In this document: positions 1-9,375 of the stretch, piece after piece
Position numbering within the stretch: position 1 is the first letter of the stretch
How the letters are laid out: the number at the start of each line of letters is the position of its first letter
Source: JANQRZ01 sp965215165
GTDB taxonomy: Bacteria; Bacteroidota; Rhodothermia; Rhodothermales; JANQRZ01
DNA length: 64,000 bases
NCBI GenBank assembly: GCA_965215165.1
Contig: CBDCCX010000006.1
Location: forward strand, 868,001-932,000
Direction of reading: 5' to 3'
Made by a program: the position numbers and the translations under genes
The notes under the pieces: generated by a model
What the model was told of the DNA's origin: nothing
Database searches by the model: none
Seen by the model: only the letters and a program-made list of their open reading frames with translations

Positions 1-146
1 CGTTCCAGATTACCGCTTCGACCTCGTTAGAGGAGATCATCCGGTCCGGTCGCACCATCTGCTGGAGGGCATGAGGCAGAAACAGAATCCTTTTGGAGGC
101 AGATTCTCGTACCCTGTGCTCGGTCGTGTGCTCCACGTCGGCGCGC

Positions 147-506
147 TCAGGCCGCTTCGAAGGCGACGGGGCGGATCGTAAAGGGCTGCTTCGGGCGGCG
201 GTCCTGGACCCGGAGGTGGTCGGCGACGCGGCGGACGCCGGGCAGCGCGCTCAGGTCGGCGAGGACGGCCGCGTGGTGCTCGTGGGTGAGCACCGTGCCG
301 TAGACCGAGACGGCCCCCTCGAAGACGTAGAAGTGGAGGTCCGAGACGTCGCTGCGCCGCAGCCGCTCGAAGGCGACGAGCACGCGGTCTGCGATCCGGC
401 TGTCCCGCTCGGTCTGCCGCCGCCGCGCCTTCAGGCCGACGAGGACGGCTCGCACGTCGGCGAGGCGCGGTGAAAGAGGACGGCGGGCGAGGGCGGGCAG
501 GGGCAT
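147..506 (-). CDS. BON domain protein
   Basis: 119-residue protein with a single BON domain at about residues 33-102. The hydrophobic strand HFYVFEGAVSVYG is followed by a helix and then by LPGVRRVADHLRV, the usual closing motif of the fold. BON domains are small alpha/beta modules found in OsmY-like proteins and thought to contact membranes or other proteins. No signal peptide is seen with the start chosen here, so a cytoplasmic location is likely. A longer reading frame exists upstream, but its first 26 codons look like random GC-rich sequence, so the ATG before PLPALARR is preferred. It lies downstream of lptD on the same strand, about 200 bases away. The specific role is unknown. Confidence 0.75.
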   Translation of the reverse strand: MPLPALARRPLSPRLADVRAVLVGLKARRRQTERDSRIADRVLVAFERLRRSDVSDLHFYVFEGAVSVYGTVLTHEHHAAVLADLSALPGVRRVADHLRVQDRRPKQPFTIRPVAFEAA

Positions 507-705
507 GGGCGGGACGTTGGCAAAGCGTATGCCGGAGGCCGGACGGTGCGGCGCGGAAGATAGCGCCGCCGCCGGTATCGGCAAAGAGGCGGGCGAAAAA
601 CACTGGGCGCACCAAGTAGCCGGCGCGCCGACGTTTACCTCTCTACGCTGTCGCGTTACCGAACCACCCGCCGCGTGTGGAGGAGGACGAGGACGGCGCG
701 GAGCT

Positions 706-3552
706 TCAAAACCCGCCGGCCAGGTCGAGCCGGCCGCGCACGTCCTGCTTCGGCACGTCGAACCGGAGGAGGTCGGCGAGCTGCCCGCTCTTGACGTAGA
801 TCGAGAACCCGAACGACTTGAAGTCGCCGAAGGGAATCCAGTTGAAGCTCATCTCCCAGCAGTGGAGGTCGCGCAGGATCGAGAGCTGGGTCGTCGTGAT
901 CTCTTTCTGCTCGAAGTCGTAGCCGCTCCGCCCGGCGATCTTCCAGGTGTCGGTCAGGCTGAGGTCGAACTGCGTCCCGAGCGTCGCCTCGACCCGGTTG
1001 CGCTGACCGGGCACGGCGGTGTCGCGGTAGTTGAAGTCGAGCGAGAGCGACCACGGCACGGCGAAGTCGACGTAGGCCAGGTCGCGGCGGCGGTAGTCGT
1101 AGGGCAGCAGGCCGGTCCCGTCGCCGTCGACGAGGTCGGGGTAGACCGGGACCCGGCGCGGGGTGCGCGGGGCGGCCCCGGCGCGGGGGGCCCCGCGGAA
1201 GCTCGTGCGCGCGGCGAAGCCGAGCGAGAGGAAGCGGAGCAGCGCCCCCGACTCCTCGTACTCGAGGCGGTCGATCTCCCGGTTGTCCGCGCCGAGCGCG
1301 TAGGGCGAGTACAGCGCCGTGAGGTTAAGCGTCACCCCGCCGACGCGCGAGCTGGCCGTGACGGACACCGGCGCGAGGCGCAGCGAGTCGGCGGCGAGGT
1401 CGTAGTTCGAGTTGAGGTTGAGCGTCAGGAGCTGCACGGCGCGGCGGCTCACCTCGCCCGTGGAGTCGGTCCTGACGACGCGCGTCTGGAACGTGTTGTT
1501 GAGGCGGAGCGAGAGCGCCTGCGTCTCGCGCGCGCTGATACCGCTCACGATGGGGTACTCGACCACTCGCCCGGTCGAGTCGGTGTAGCTGCGGAAGTAG
1601 TTGAACGGGCTCTTGGAGTAGTCCGGCGAGAAGCTGTAGCCGACGCTCGGGCGGACGATGTGCCGGACCCCGTCGAGCGGCCCGAGCTTGACGGGGAACG
1701 TCCCGAAGAACTCGCTGCTCGCGTTCAGCCCGCCTCGGACCTGGCGGACGGCCGTGAACCCGTCCTCCTGCACCTGCTGAATCCGGCCGAGGCTGTCGAG
1801 GTCGGCCACGCCGCGCTCGTCGGTGAGCACGCGCGTCGAGCGGGGATACCAGTCCTCCTCGTAGCGGACGTTCGGGGTGAGGTTGAGGGTGAACGGGATG
1901 GAGGTGAGAGGGACCCGCGTGAGGCTGAACGTGGCGTTGACCGGGACGCTGTGCGAGACGTTCGCGTCGAACCGCTCGGTGCGGCCGGTGGCGGCGACGA
2001 AATCGTCGTAGCGGAGCAACCCGTCGAGCCACGAGAGGTCGCGCTCGTCCTCGGTCAGGAGCGTGTCGTTCCGGGGCGTGAAGGTGTAGCGGTTCCGTGC
2101 CGTGCCGGAGTAGGAGTAGCCGATGCGCTCGTACCACCGCTGGCTCTGGGCACCGACCCCGGCGCGGCGCAGCGGGAAGCGCTGGCTCTGGCTGAACGAG
2201 AGGTTCGGGAAGGTGAGGTCGGCCGTGCCGTCGGTGAGGTTCTGGCTCTGGCGGAGGTCCACCGAGAGCGAGCGCCCGGCGCGCCGCCAGTTCTTGCTGA
2301 AGCGGACGGTCGACTGCGTGGTCTGGGTCACGCGGTCGTCGAAGTCGTCGGAGACGGCGCGGAGGTAGCCCGTCGAGGCGAGGTTGACGCTCGCGTTGAG
2401 GCTGCCGGTGTTGCTGAAGAGCTGCTGCTGGTGCTGCCACCCGACGCGCACGTTGCGCTGCTTGGTGAACAGCGGGTCCTGCGACTCGCCCCGCCGGAGG
2501 AGCGAATAGGCGAGGTCGAGGTTGCCCGAGAAGGCGTAGCGCTTGGCGTAGCGGTAGCGCGGGCTGAGCTCGAAGCTGCCGCGCGTCCACAGCCCGCCGC
2601 GCACCTGGAGGTCCATGTAGTCCGAGATCGCCCAGTACCAGCCGAGGTCGCGGAGGTAGAAGCCGAGCTGCGGGTCCTCGCCGTAGGTCGGCGGGAGCGG
2701 CCCGCTGCGCCGGCCCTCGGCGGCGGGGAAGAACCCGAACGGCAGCCACAGCGGCGTCGGGATGCCGAGCAGGTAGAGCCGCGCCGGGCCGGTGTAGACC
2801 CACTCGCCGTCGACGACCTTCATCTCGCCGGCGCGGAGGCCGTAGTGCGGGTGGTCCAGCTCGCAGGTGGTGTAGGTCGCGTCCTGGGCGTAGACGACGT
2901 GCGGCCCGGCCTGCTTGACGACGCCGCCGAGCAGGTAGCCGTCCTCGATGGCGGTCCGCGCGCCGACGACCCGGCCGCGCCGCGAGCCGAGGTTGTAGGC
3001 CAGCTCGCGCCCGGAGAACCCCTCGGCCCCGCGCTGAAACTGCGGCGTCCCGATGGGCTCGCCCAGCGAATCCGTTGCCGCGTCGAGGCCCGTCGGCCCG
3101 CGCGCGCGCAGCTCCCCGCGCCCGAAGAGGAGGTCGATTTCGGCCGCCGCGAGGGTCGCCTCTTCGTAGCCGACCTGCGCCGAGCCGAAGAGCGTCCCGA
3201 GATCGCCGCCGGCAGCTTCGTCGTCGCCCGGCCGCTCGGCGGCGAAGACGAGCACGAGCGAGTCGGTCGCGGAAAAGGTGACCGGCTGCTCCAGGCCGTC
3301 GGCGACCGGTGGCGGGACGCTCGGCGGCCCAAAGCCGACCGCCGCTGTGGTGTCGAGCAGCGCCTCGCCGAGCGCGAGGGAGTCACCGGGCGGAAAGAGG
3401 ACAGGCGCGCCGAGCGAATCGGCCTCGCGTGAGCCGGTCTCCTGCGCGTGCGCGGTGCCCGCCCAGGCCAGGAGCAGCATCGCCGCTATGATCCCTCGTC
3501 TCGTCACCGTCGTTGTCTTTTGGCGTCCAGCCTCTGCCCTCGCCCTCCCCAC
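706..3552 (-). CDS. lptD: LPS assembly outer-membrane protein LptD
   Basis: Outer-membrane beta-barrel that places lipopolysaccharide in the outer leaflet. A signal peptide is seen at about residues 16-36, ending in AGTAHAQ. An OstA-like periplasmic region follows, then a long C-terminal barrel of alternating hydrophobic strands rich in Tyr, Arg and Trp. The length of 948 residues suits the large Bacteroidota form. Two cysteines stand in motifs I associate with that form: CELDHPHYGL (Cys230) and LHCWEMSFNW (Cys898), a possible disulfide pair; the four-cysteine arrangement of E. coli LptD is absent. The true start may be internal to the first 25 codons, since MLLLAWAG also makes a signal peptide. 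A very long antisense reading frame covers the gene and is taken as a GC artefact. Confidence 0.9.
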   Translation of the reverse strand: MGRARAEAGRQKTTTVTRRGIIAAMLLLAWAGTAHAQETGSREADSLGAPVLFPPGDSLALGEALLDTTAAVGFGPPSVPPPVADGLEQPVTFSATDSLVLVFAAERPGDDEAAGGDLGTLFGSAQVGYEEATLAAAEIDLLFGRGELRARGPTGLDAATDSLGEPIGTPQFQRGAEGFSGRELAYNLGSRRGRVVGARTAIEDGYLLGGVVKQAGPHVVYAQDATYTTCELDHPHYGLRAGEMKVVDGEWVYTGPARLYLLGIPTPLWLPFGFFPAAEGRRSGPLPPTYGEDPQLGFYLRDLGWYWAISDYMDLQVRGGLWTRGSFELSPRYRYAKRYAFSGNLDLAYSLLRRGESQDPLFTKQRNVRVGWQHQQQLFSNTGSLNASVNLASTGYLRAVSDDFDDRVTQTTQSTVRFSKNWRRAGRSLSVDLRQSQNLTDGTADLTFPNLSFSQSQRFPLRRAGVGAQSQRWYERIGYSYSGTARNRYTFTPRNDTLLTEDERDLSWLDGLLRYDDFVAATGRTERFDANVSHSVPVNATFSLTRVPLTSIPFTLNLTPNVRYEEDWYPRSTRVLTDERGVADLDSLGRIQQVQEDGFTAVRQVRGGLNASSEFFGTFPVKLGPLDGVRHIVRPSVGYSFSPDYSKSPFNYFRSYTDSTGRVVEYPIVSGISARETQALSLRLNNTFQTRVVRTDSTGEVSRRAVQLLTLNLNSNYDLAADSLRLAPVSVTASSRVGGVTLNLTALYSPYALGADNREIDRLEYEESGALLRFLSLGFAARTSFRGAPRAGAAPRTPRRVPVYPDLVDGDGTGLLPYDYRRRDLAYVDFAVPWSLSLDFNYRDTAVPGQRNRVEATLGTQFDLSLTDTWKIAGRSGYDFEQKEITTTQLSILRDLHCWEMSFNWIPFGDFKSFGFSIYVKSGQLADLLRFDVPKQDVRGRLDLAGGF

Positions 3553-3603
3553 GAAAGCACTGACCTCGGGAACGCGCGCACGGGCAGACTTCGTGCCGCC
3601 GCG

Positions 3604-4569
3604 TCAGGCGTCCGCTTGCTCGAACGCGAGCCGCGCCGCGCCGAGGATGCCGACCTCGTTGCCGCGCTCCTCGCGCACGAGCTCGACGCCGTCCGAGAGA
3701 CTGGGCATGACGGCCCGGCGGAGCGCCGCCCGCGCCGGGTCGAGGAGGTAGTCGCCCGCCGCCGAGATGCCGCCGCCGACGACGACCTTGCGGATGTCCA
3801 GCAGGTTCACGGCCGAGGCGAGGGCGCAGCCGAGCTTGTGCCCGGCCCAGGCCAGCATCTCGCGGGCCGGGGCGTCGCCCTGCTCGGCGGCGTCGTGGAG
3901 CATCTTGGGGGTCAGGCCGTCGAGGTCGGGGCCGGCCATGTCGTGGAGCACGCTGGGGCGAGAGAGGAGCTGGTAGCGGGCGTGGTGCGAGAGGTAGTGC
4001 AGCCCGAGGTACGCCTCGGCGGCCCCGGCGACGCCGCTGCGGGCGTAGGGCCCCTCGAAGTCGATCGAGAGGTGGCCGAGCTCGCCCGCGCCGCCGGTGA
4101 CGCCGCGGAAGAGGGCCTTGTCGTGGATGATCGCCCCGCCGACGCCGGTGCCGAGCGTGACCATCAGGAACGAGCCGAAGCGCTGCCCCGCGCCCCAGGC
4201 GGCGGAGCCGAGGCCCGCGCAGTTGGCGTCGTTCTCGACGACGATCGGGCCGGGCAGGTCGTCGGCGAGCGACTCGGCGAGGTTGACGCAGTCCCAGCCG
4301 GAGAAGTTGGGCGGCTGCGAGACCGTCGTCCGGTCGAGCGAGACCTTGCCCGGCGCGCCGATGCCGACGCCGCAGACGGCCGCGCCCTCGGGCTGCCCGC
4401 CGAGCACCTGCCGGGTAACCTCGACGATCCGGCCGAGGACGTGCTCCGGCCCGCGCTCGGCCTGGGTGCGGAGGTGCGCGTGGCCGAGGATCGTGCCGTC
4501 GGCGCGGACGAGGCCGGCCTTGACGTTCGTCCCGCCGAGGTCAACGCCGACGGCAACTCGCTCTGACAT
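3604..4569 (-). CDS. ROK family sugar kinase (glucokinase-like)
   Basis: 321-residue ROK-family kinase, probably phosphorylating glucose or a related hexose with ATP. Visible motifs are the N-terminal phosphate loop VGVDLGGTNVKAG, the catalytic-aspartate motif VVENDANCAGLG (Asp114), the second phosphate motif MVTLGTGVGGAII, and GELGH (His166). The usual zinc motif C-x-C-G-x-x-G-C-x-E is altered: the residues are A176, S178, G179, G182, A183 and E185, so all three cysteines are missing while the glycines and glutamate remain. ROK repressors carry an N-terminal helix-turn-helix, which is absent here, so an enzyme is favoured. It sits between ftsB/eno and lptD on one strand. The sugar substrate cannot be told from sequence. 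Confidence 0.88.
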   Translation of the reverse strand: MSERVAVGVDLGGTNVKAGLVRADGTILGHAHLRTQAERGPEHVLGRIVEVTRQVLGGQPEGAAVCGVGIGAPGKVSLDRTTVSQPPNFSGWDCVNLAESLADDLPGPIVVENDANCAGLGSAAWGAGQRFGSFLMVTLGTGVGGAIIHDKALFRGVTGGAGELGHLSIDFEGPYARSGVAGAAEAYLGLHYLSHHARYQLLSRPSVLHDMAGPDLDGLTPKMLHDAAEQGDAPAREMLAWAGHKLGCALASAVNLLDIRKVVVGGGISAAGDYLLDPARAALRRAVMPSLSDGVELVREERGNEVGILGAARLAFEQADA

Positions 4570-4686
4570 GGGGAAGGGGAAGGGTAATGGAGGGTGAGGA
4601 GAGAGGGTAGGAGAGGGAGGAGGGCTTTTCTGTTCTCATCCTCCGCTCTCGACTTGCTACCGTCTAGTCTCCGTCAGCAAGCTCCT

Positions 4687-4998
4687 CTACCGGGTAAACT
4701 CCTCTGCCGGGTAGACCGTCTCGCCGGGGCGGCGCATCCCGTACTGCTCGCGGGCGACCTGCTCGACGACCTCGTCCGACAGCCCGGCGTCGAGGCGCTG
4801 CTGGAGCGCGTCGATCTCCGCCTGGAGCTGGGCGTTCTGCGCGGCGAGGTCGCGGTGGGCGGCGTGCCCGCGCACGCGCTCGGCGAGGCTGTGGCTGTCG
4901 AAGAACCCCACCCACACGGCGGCGGCGAGCAGGCCGGCCAGGACGAGCCGACGCCGAAGACGCGGGCTGGCAGCGGCACGTTGGATGGGGTTCGGCAT
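4687..4998 (-). CDS. FtsB/DivIC-like septum formation initiator
   Basis: 103-residue bitopic membrane protein of the FtsB/DivIC family, a structural part of the division complex. After a short basic N-terminus there is one membrane segment at about residues 17-32 (RLVLAGLLAAAVWVGFF), then a coiled coil (LAAQNAQLQAEIDALQQRL) and the family signature EQYGMRRPGETVYP. Length and order match the family. It follows enolase with a gap of about 60 bases on the same strand, a pairing common in Bacteroidota, so the two are probably co-transcribed. Other frames across this span give proteins of similar length, but only this one has the family motif. Confidence 0.9.
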   Translation of the reverse strand: MPNPIQRAAASPRLRRRLVLAGLLAAAVWVGFFDSHSLAERVRGHAAHRDLAAQNAQLQAEIDALQQRLDAGLSDEVVEQVAREQYGMRRPGETVYPAEEFTR

Positions 4999-5057
4999 CG
5001 GAAAGGCTGGGGGCGGCTTGCCTCAAAATACGGCGGTCTGCGGTCCGCCGTCCGCGG

Positions 5058-6356
<1,299 letters not shown>

Positions 6357-6417
6357 GGGGTCGGGGGATCGGGGAGCGGGGCGAAGACGGAGAAGCTACG
6401 ACCGGCATCCCGACTAC

Positions 6418-6456
6418 GGCTTGCCTGCACGGCTTGCCTGCACGGCTTGCCTGCAC
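6418..6456. repeat. Three tandem copies of a 13-bp unit
   Basis: The unit GGCTTGCCTGCAC occurs three times in perfect head-to-tail array between the divergent starts of eno and the threonine dehydrogenase gene. The 210-base gap holds no gene that I can support. The array could change promoter spacing in either direction or be a simple slippage product. Confidence 0.85.
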
Positions 6457-6566
6457 GGGCGCGCGGGCGGTATCGTTCGGGGCAGCCGGACCCGCAGGCG
6501 GGAGCGCGCGTAGGCCCGGCGCTCGGCCTTCTCTTGCCCCTCTCTCCAACTCAGCACCTCGACGCC

Positions 6567-7526
6567 GTGGGAACGATCCTCGTCACCGGAGCCAGAGGCC
6601 AGATCGGCAGCGACCTCGTCGCCGAGCTGCGCCGCCGGGGCCGCACCGTCCTCGAGACCGACCTCCAGCCGCTCCCGAACGGCGCGGCCTCCGACGGGGC
6701 GCGCTACGAGCCGCTCGACGTGCGCGACCGCGGCCGCCTCGGCGCGCTCGTCCAGGCGCACGGCGTGGACACCGTCTACCACCTCGCCAGCCTGCTCTCG
6801 GCCACCGGCGAGCAGAAGCCCGACCTCGCGTGGGCCGTCAACGTCGAGGGCCTGCGCCACGTCCTCGACGTGGCGGTGGAGCGCCGCCTCCGCCTGTTCT
6901 GGCCGTCCTCGATCGCCGCCTTCGGGCCGGCCACGCCGCGCGTGGACACGCCGCAGGCCGGCCCGCTCGACCCGGTGACGATGTACGGCACGACCAAGGT
7001 CACCGGCGAGCTGCTCTGCCGCTATGCCCATCTGCGCGACGGCCTCGACGTGCGGAGCCTCCGCTACCCCGGCCTCGTCAGCTACGCCGCCCAGCCCGGC
7101 GGCGGCACCACCGACTACGCCGTCGAGATCTTCCACGCCGCGCTCCGGGGCGAGCCGTACACCTGCTTTCTCCGGCCCGAGACGCGGCTCCCGATGATGT
7201 ACATGCCCGACGCCGTCCGCGCCACGCTCGACCTGATGGACGCCGACGCCGAGGCGCTCACCGTCCGCACCTCGTACAACGTCACCGCCCTCAGCTTCTC
7301 GGCCGAAGAGCTCGCCGCCGCCCTCCAGCAGCGCATCCCCGGCTTCGAGGTCGAGTACCGGCCCGACTTCCGCCAGGCCATCGCCGACTCGTGGCCCGCC
7401 TCCATCGACGACCGCCAGGCCCGCGCCGATTGGGGATGGCAGCCCGCCTTCGACCTCGACGCGATGGTGGACGACATGATCGAGCACCTGTCGGTTAGAG
7501 CGGTGAAGATGGAAGACGGAGGATAG
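6567..7526 (+). CDS. tdh: SDR-type L-threonine 3-dehydrogenase
   Basis: NAD-dependent short-chain dehydrogenase/epimerase-fold enzyme, most likely oxidising L-threonine to 2-amino-3-oxobutyrate. The 319-residue protein has the nucleotide-binding motif GARGQIGSD at residues 8-16, the ETDLQPL acidic end of the second strand, and the catalytic pair in MYGTTKVTGELLC (Tyr-x3-Lys). The assignment to threonine dehydrogenase rather than a sugar epimerase rests on the close resemblance to the short bacterial enzyme and on the next gene, which encodes the second step of the same pathway. The GTG start is preferred because it sits directly at the first beta strand; the longer in-frame extension upstream runs antisense through eno and is not coding. 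Confidence 0.85.
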   Translation: MGTILVTGARGQIGSDLVAELRRRGRTVLETDLQPLPNGAASDGARYEPLDVRDRGRLGALVQAHGVDTVYHLASLLSATGEQKPDLAWAVNVEGLRHVLDVAVERRLRLFWPSSIAAFGPATPRVDTPQAGPLDPVTMYGTTKVTGELLCRYAHLRDGLDVRSLRYPGLVSYAAQPGGGTTDYAVEIFHAALRGEPYTCFLRPETRLPMMYMPDAVRATLDLMDADAEALTVRTSYNVTALSFSAEELAAALQQRIPGFEVEYRPDFRQAIADSWPASIDDRQARADWGWQPAFDLDAMVDDMIEHLSVRAVKMEDGG

Positions 7527-7595
7527 CGGCTCGTCCTGAATGCACCGATCCTCTCTCCGTCCTCTGCTCCCCACTCTGTCATCCCCATCCTGCCC

Positions 7596-8792
7596 ATGTC
7601 CGACACCGCCACCACCCTCTACCGCGACCTCCTCGCCGACATCCGCGCCGCCGGCCTCTACAAAGAGGAGCGCGTCATCGCCTCGCAGCAGGACGCCGGC
7701 ATCGAGGTCCGCGAGAACGGGCGGACCGACGAGGTGCTGAACTTCTGCGCCAACAACTACCTCGGCCTCGCCAACCACCCCGACCTGATCCGCGCCGCCC
7801 AGGAGGGGATCGAGCGCTACGGCTTCGGCCTCGCCTCGGTCCGGTTCATCTGCGGCACGCAGACGATCCACAAGGAGCTCGAGGCGCGGCTCGCCGCCTT
7901 CCACGGCAAGGACGACGCGATCCTCTACGCCGCCTGCTTCGACGCGAATGCCGGCCTCTTCGAGACCCTCCTCGACAAGGACTGCGCCGTGATCTCGGAC
8001 GCGCTCAACCACGCCTCGATCATCGACGGGGTCCGGCTCTGCAAAGCTGCGCGCTACCGCTTCGCGCACGCCGACCTAGGCGAGCTCGAGCAGGCCCTCC
8101 AGGACAGCCAGGACGCAAAGGTCCGGCTCATCACCACCGACGGCGTCTTCTCGATGGACGGCGACGTGGCTCGGCTCGACGAGATCTGCGCGCTTGCCGA
8201 GCAGTACGACGCGCTCGTGCACGTCGACGAGTGCCACGCCACCGGCTTCTTCGGGCCGACGGGGCGCGGCGCGGCAGAGTTCAAGGGCGTCCTTGACCAG
8301 GTGGACATCATCACGAGCACGCTCGGCAAGGCCCTCGGCGGCGCGTCGGGCGGCTTCACCGTGGCGAGCCAGGAGGTGGTGGACCTGCTGCGCCAGCGCT
8401 CGCGGCCGTACCTCTTCTCCAACACCGTTGCCCCGGCCATCGTCTACGCCTCGCTCCGGGTCCTCGATATGCTCGACGGCACGGCGGATTTGCGCGAGAC
8501 GCTGCGCGAGAACACCCGATACTTCCGCGACCAGATGACTGCCGCCGGGTTCGACATCAAAGCGGGGGAGCATCCCATCGTCCCGATCATGCTCTACGAC
8601 GCGCAGCGCGCCCAGGACGTCGCCGCCGACCTCTTGGCCGAGGGCATCTACGTGATCGGCTTCTCGTTCCCGGTCGTCCCAAAGGGCGAGGCGCGCATCC
8701 GGGTCCAGGTCTCGGCCGCCCACACGCGGGTGCACCTCGACCGCTGCATTGCGGCCTTCACTGCTGTCGGCAAGCAGCATGGGGTGGTGTGA
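7596..8792 (+). CDS. kbl: Glycine C-acetyltransferase (2-amino-3-ketobutyrate CoA ligase)
   Basis: PLP-dependent enzyme of the alpha-oxoamine synthase family that cleaves 2-amino-3-oxobutyrate with CoA to glycine and acetyl-CoA. The 398-residue protein has the conserved FCANNYLGLANHP entry, the substrate region GFGLASVRFICGTQTIHKELE, DECHATGFFGPTGRG, and the PLP-lysine region in TSTLGKALGGASGGF. It lies 69 bases after the SDR threonine dehydrogenase, and together they form the two-step threonine-to-glycine route. Its stop overlaps the start of the next gene. Confidence 0.95.
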   Translation: MSDTATTLYRDLLADIRAAGLYKEERVIASQQDAGIEVRENGRTDEVLNFCANNYLGLANHPDLIRAAQEGIERYGFGLASVRFICGTQTIHKELEARLAAFHGKDDAILYAACFDANAGLFETLLDKDCAVISDALNHASIIDGVRLCKAARYRFAHADLGELEQALQDSQDAKVRLITTDGVFSMDGDVARLDEICALAEQYDALVHVDECHATGFFGPTGRGAAEFKGVLDQVDIITSTLGKALGGASGGFTVASQEVVDLLRQRSRPYLFSNTVAPAIVYASLRVLDMLDGTADLRETLRENTRYFRDQMTAAGFDIKAGEHPIVPIMLYDAQRAQDVAADLLAEGIYVIGFSFPVVPKGEARIRVQVSAAHTRVHLDRCIAAFTAVGKQHGVV

Positions 8793-9361
8793 TGCCGAAG
8801 AGGGTTGCTTTTCTAGTCGCAAGCATCTCGGTGTTGTTGGCGTCGTGCGTTTCGATGGAGCGAACCAGCGATGAGCCAGACACCGACCGGGTCATCTTCT
8901 TCGTCCTCGACATGCATCTCTTCAACGAGGAAGCGGTCGTGAGTGACACGCTCAGAGTGAGGACCAGCCTGAGCTTGATGAACGGCGGTCCGATGTACAT
9001 TCGCCACTCGGTGCGGCTGGTCCGTTACCAGGTGTGGTGTAACGGTAAGAACGCTTGGCCGGGCGCTGACGTCATTCAGCAAACCGATTCGAGCGTTGGA
9101 TACTGGAAGCTGAGAGCAGGCCAACCCTTCGGAGGAGCGCCGCGCGGAGTCGCCGCCTCTCGCGACGTTTTCGATCTGCCTGTGAATCAACTCAAGATTC
9201 CTGTAGGATGGTCGGGGTCGTGTACGCTTCGCGCTAGCACACGCTTCAGCATTTGCGAATCGTCTGACCCGGCTGTGCTCTCAGAGTCCGACTACGCCTG
9301 TTCTACCTGGGCAGGCCAAAACGCACGTCCCCTGGAGTTTGAGGTCGGAGCCAGTAACTGA
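8792..9361 (+). CDS. Lipoprotein of unknown function, atypical base composition
   Basis: 189-residue predicted lipoprotein: the leader MPKRVAFLVASISVLLASC ends in a clear lipobox (LLAS before Cys19). The mature part has several cysteines (in VWCNGKN, GSCTLRAS, SICESSD and YACSTWAG) that could form disulfides outside the cytoplasm. I do not recognise a domain. The ATG overlaps the kbl stop in the arrangement GTGATG; a GTG one codon earlier is also possible. Base composition is clearly lower in GC than the flanking genes (nearer 55% than 70%), and codons ending in A or T are common, which suggests recent acquisition. It reads on towards the Rieske oxidoreductase 14 bases downstream. Confidence 0.65.
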   Translation: MPKRVAFLVASISVLLASCVSMERTSDEPDTDRVIFFVLDMHLFNEEAVVSDTLRVRTSLSLMNGGPMYIRHSVRLVRYQVWCNGKNAWPGADVIQQTDSSVGYWKLRAGQPFGGAPRGVAASRDVFDLPVNQLKIPVGWSGSCTLRASTRFSICESSDPAVLSESDYACSTWAGQNARPLEFEVGASN

Positions 9362-9375
9362 AAAACCCAACCACC

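Noticed and set aside
505..3432. 975-residue open frame antisense to lptD
   Set aside because: Composition is dominated by Arg, Glu, Val and Ala from GC-rich third positions; no domain, start signal or signal peptide, while the opposite strand encodes a full LptD.
6418..6456. Possible CRISPR array
   Set aside because: The 13-bp units are contiguous without spacers and no cas genes are in the window.
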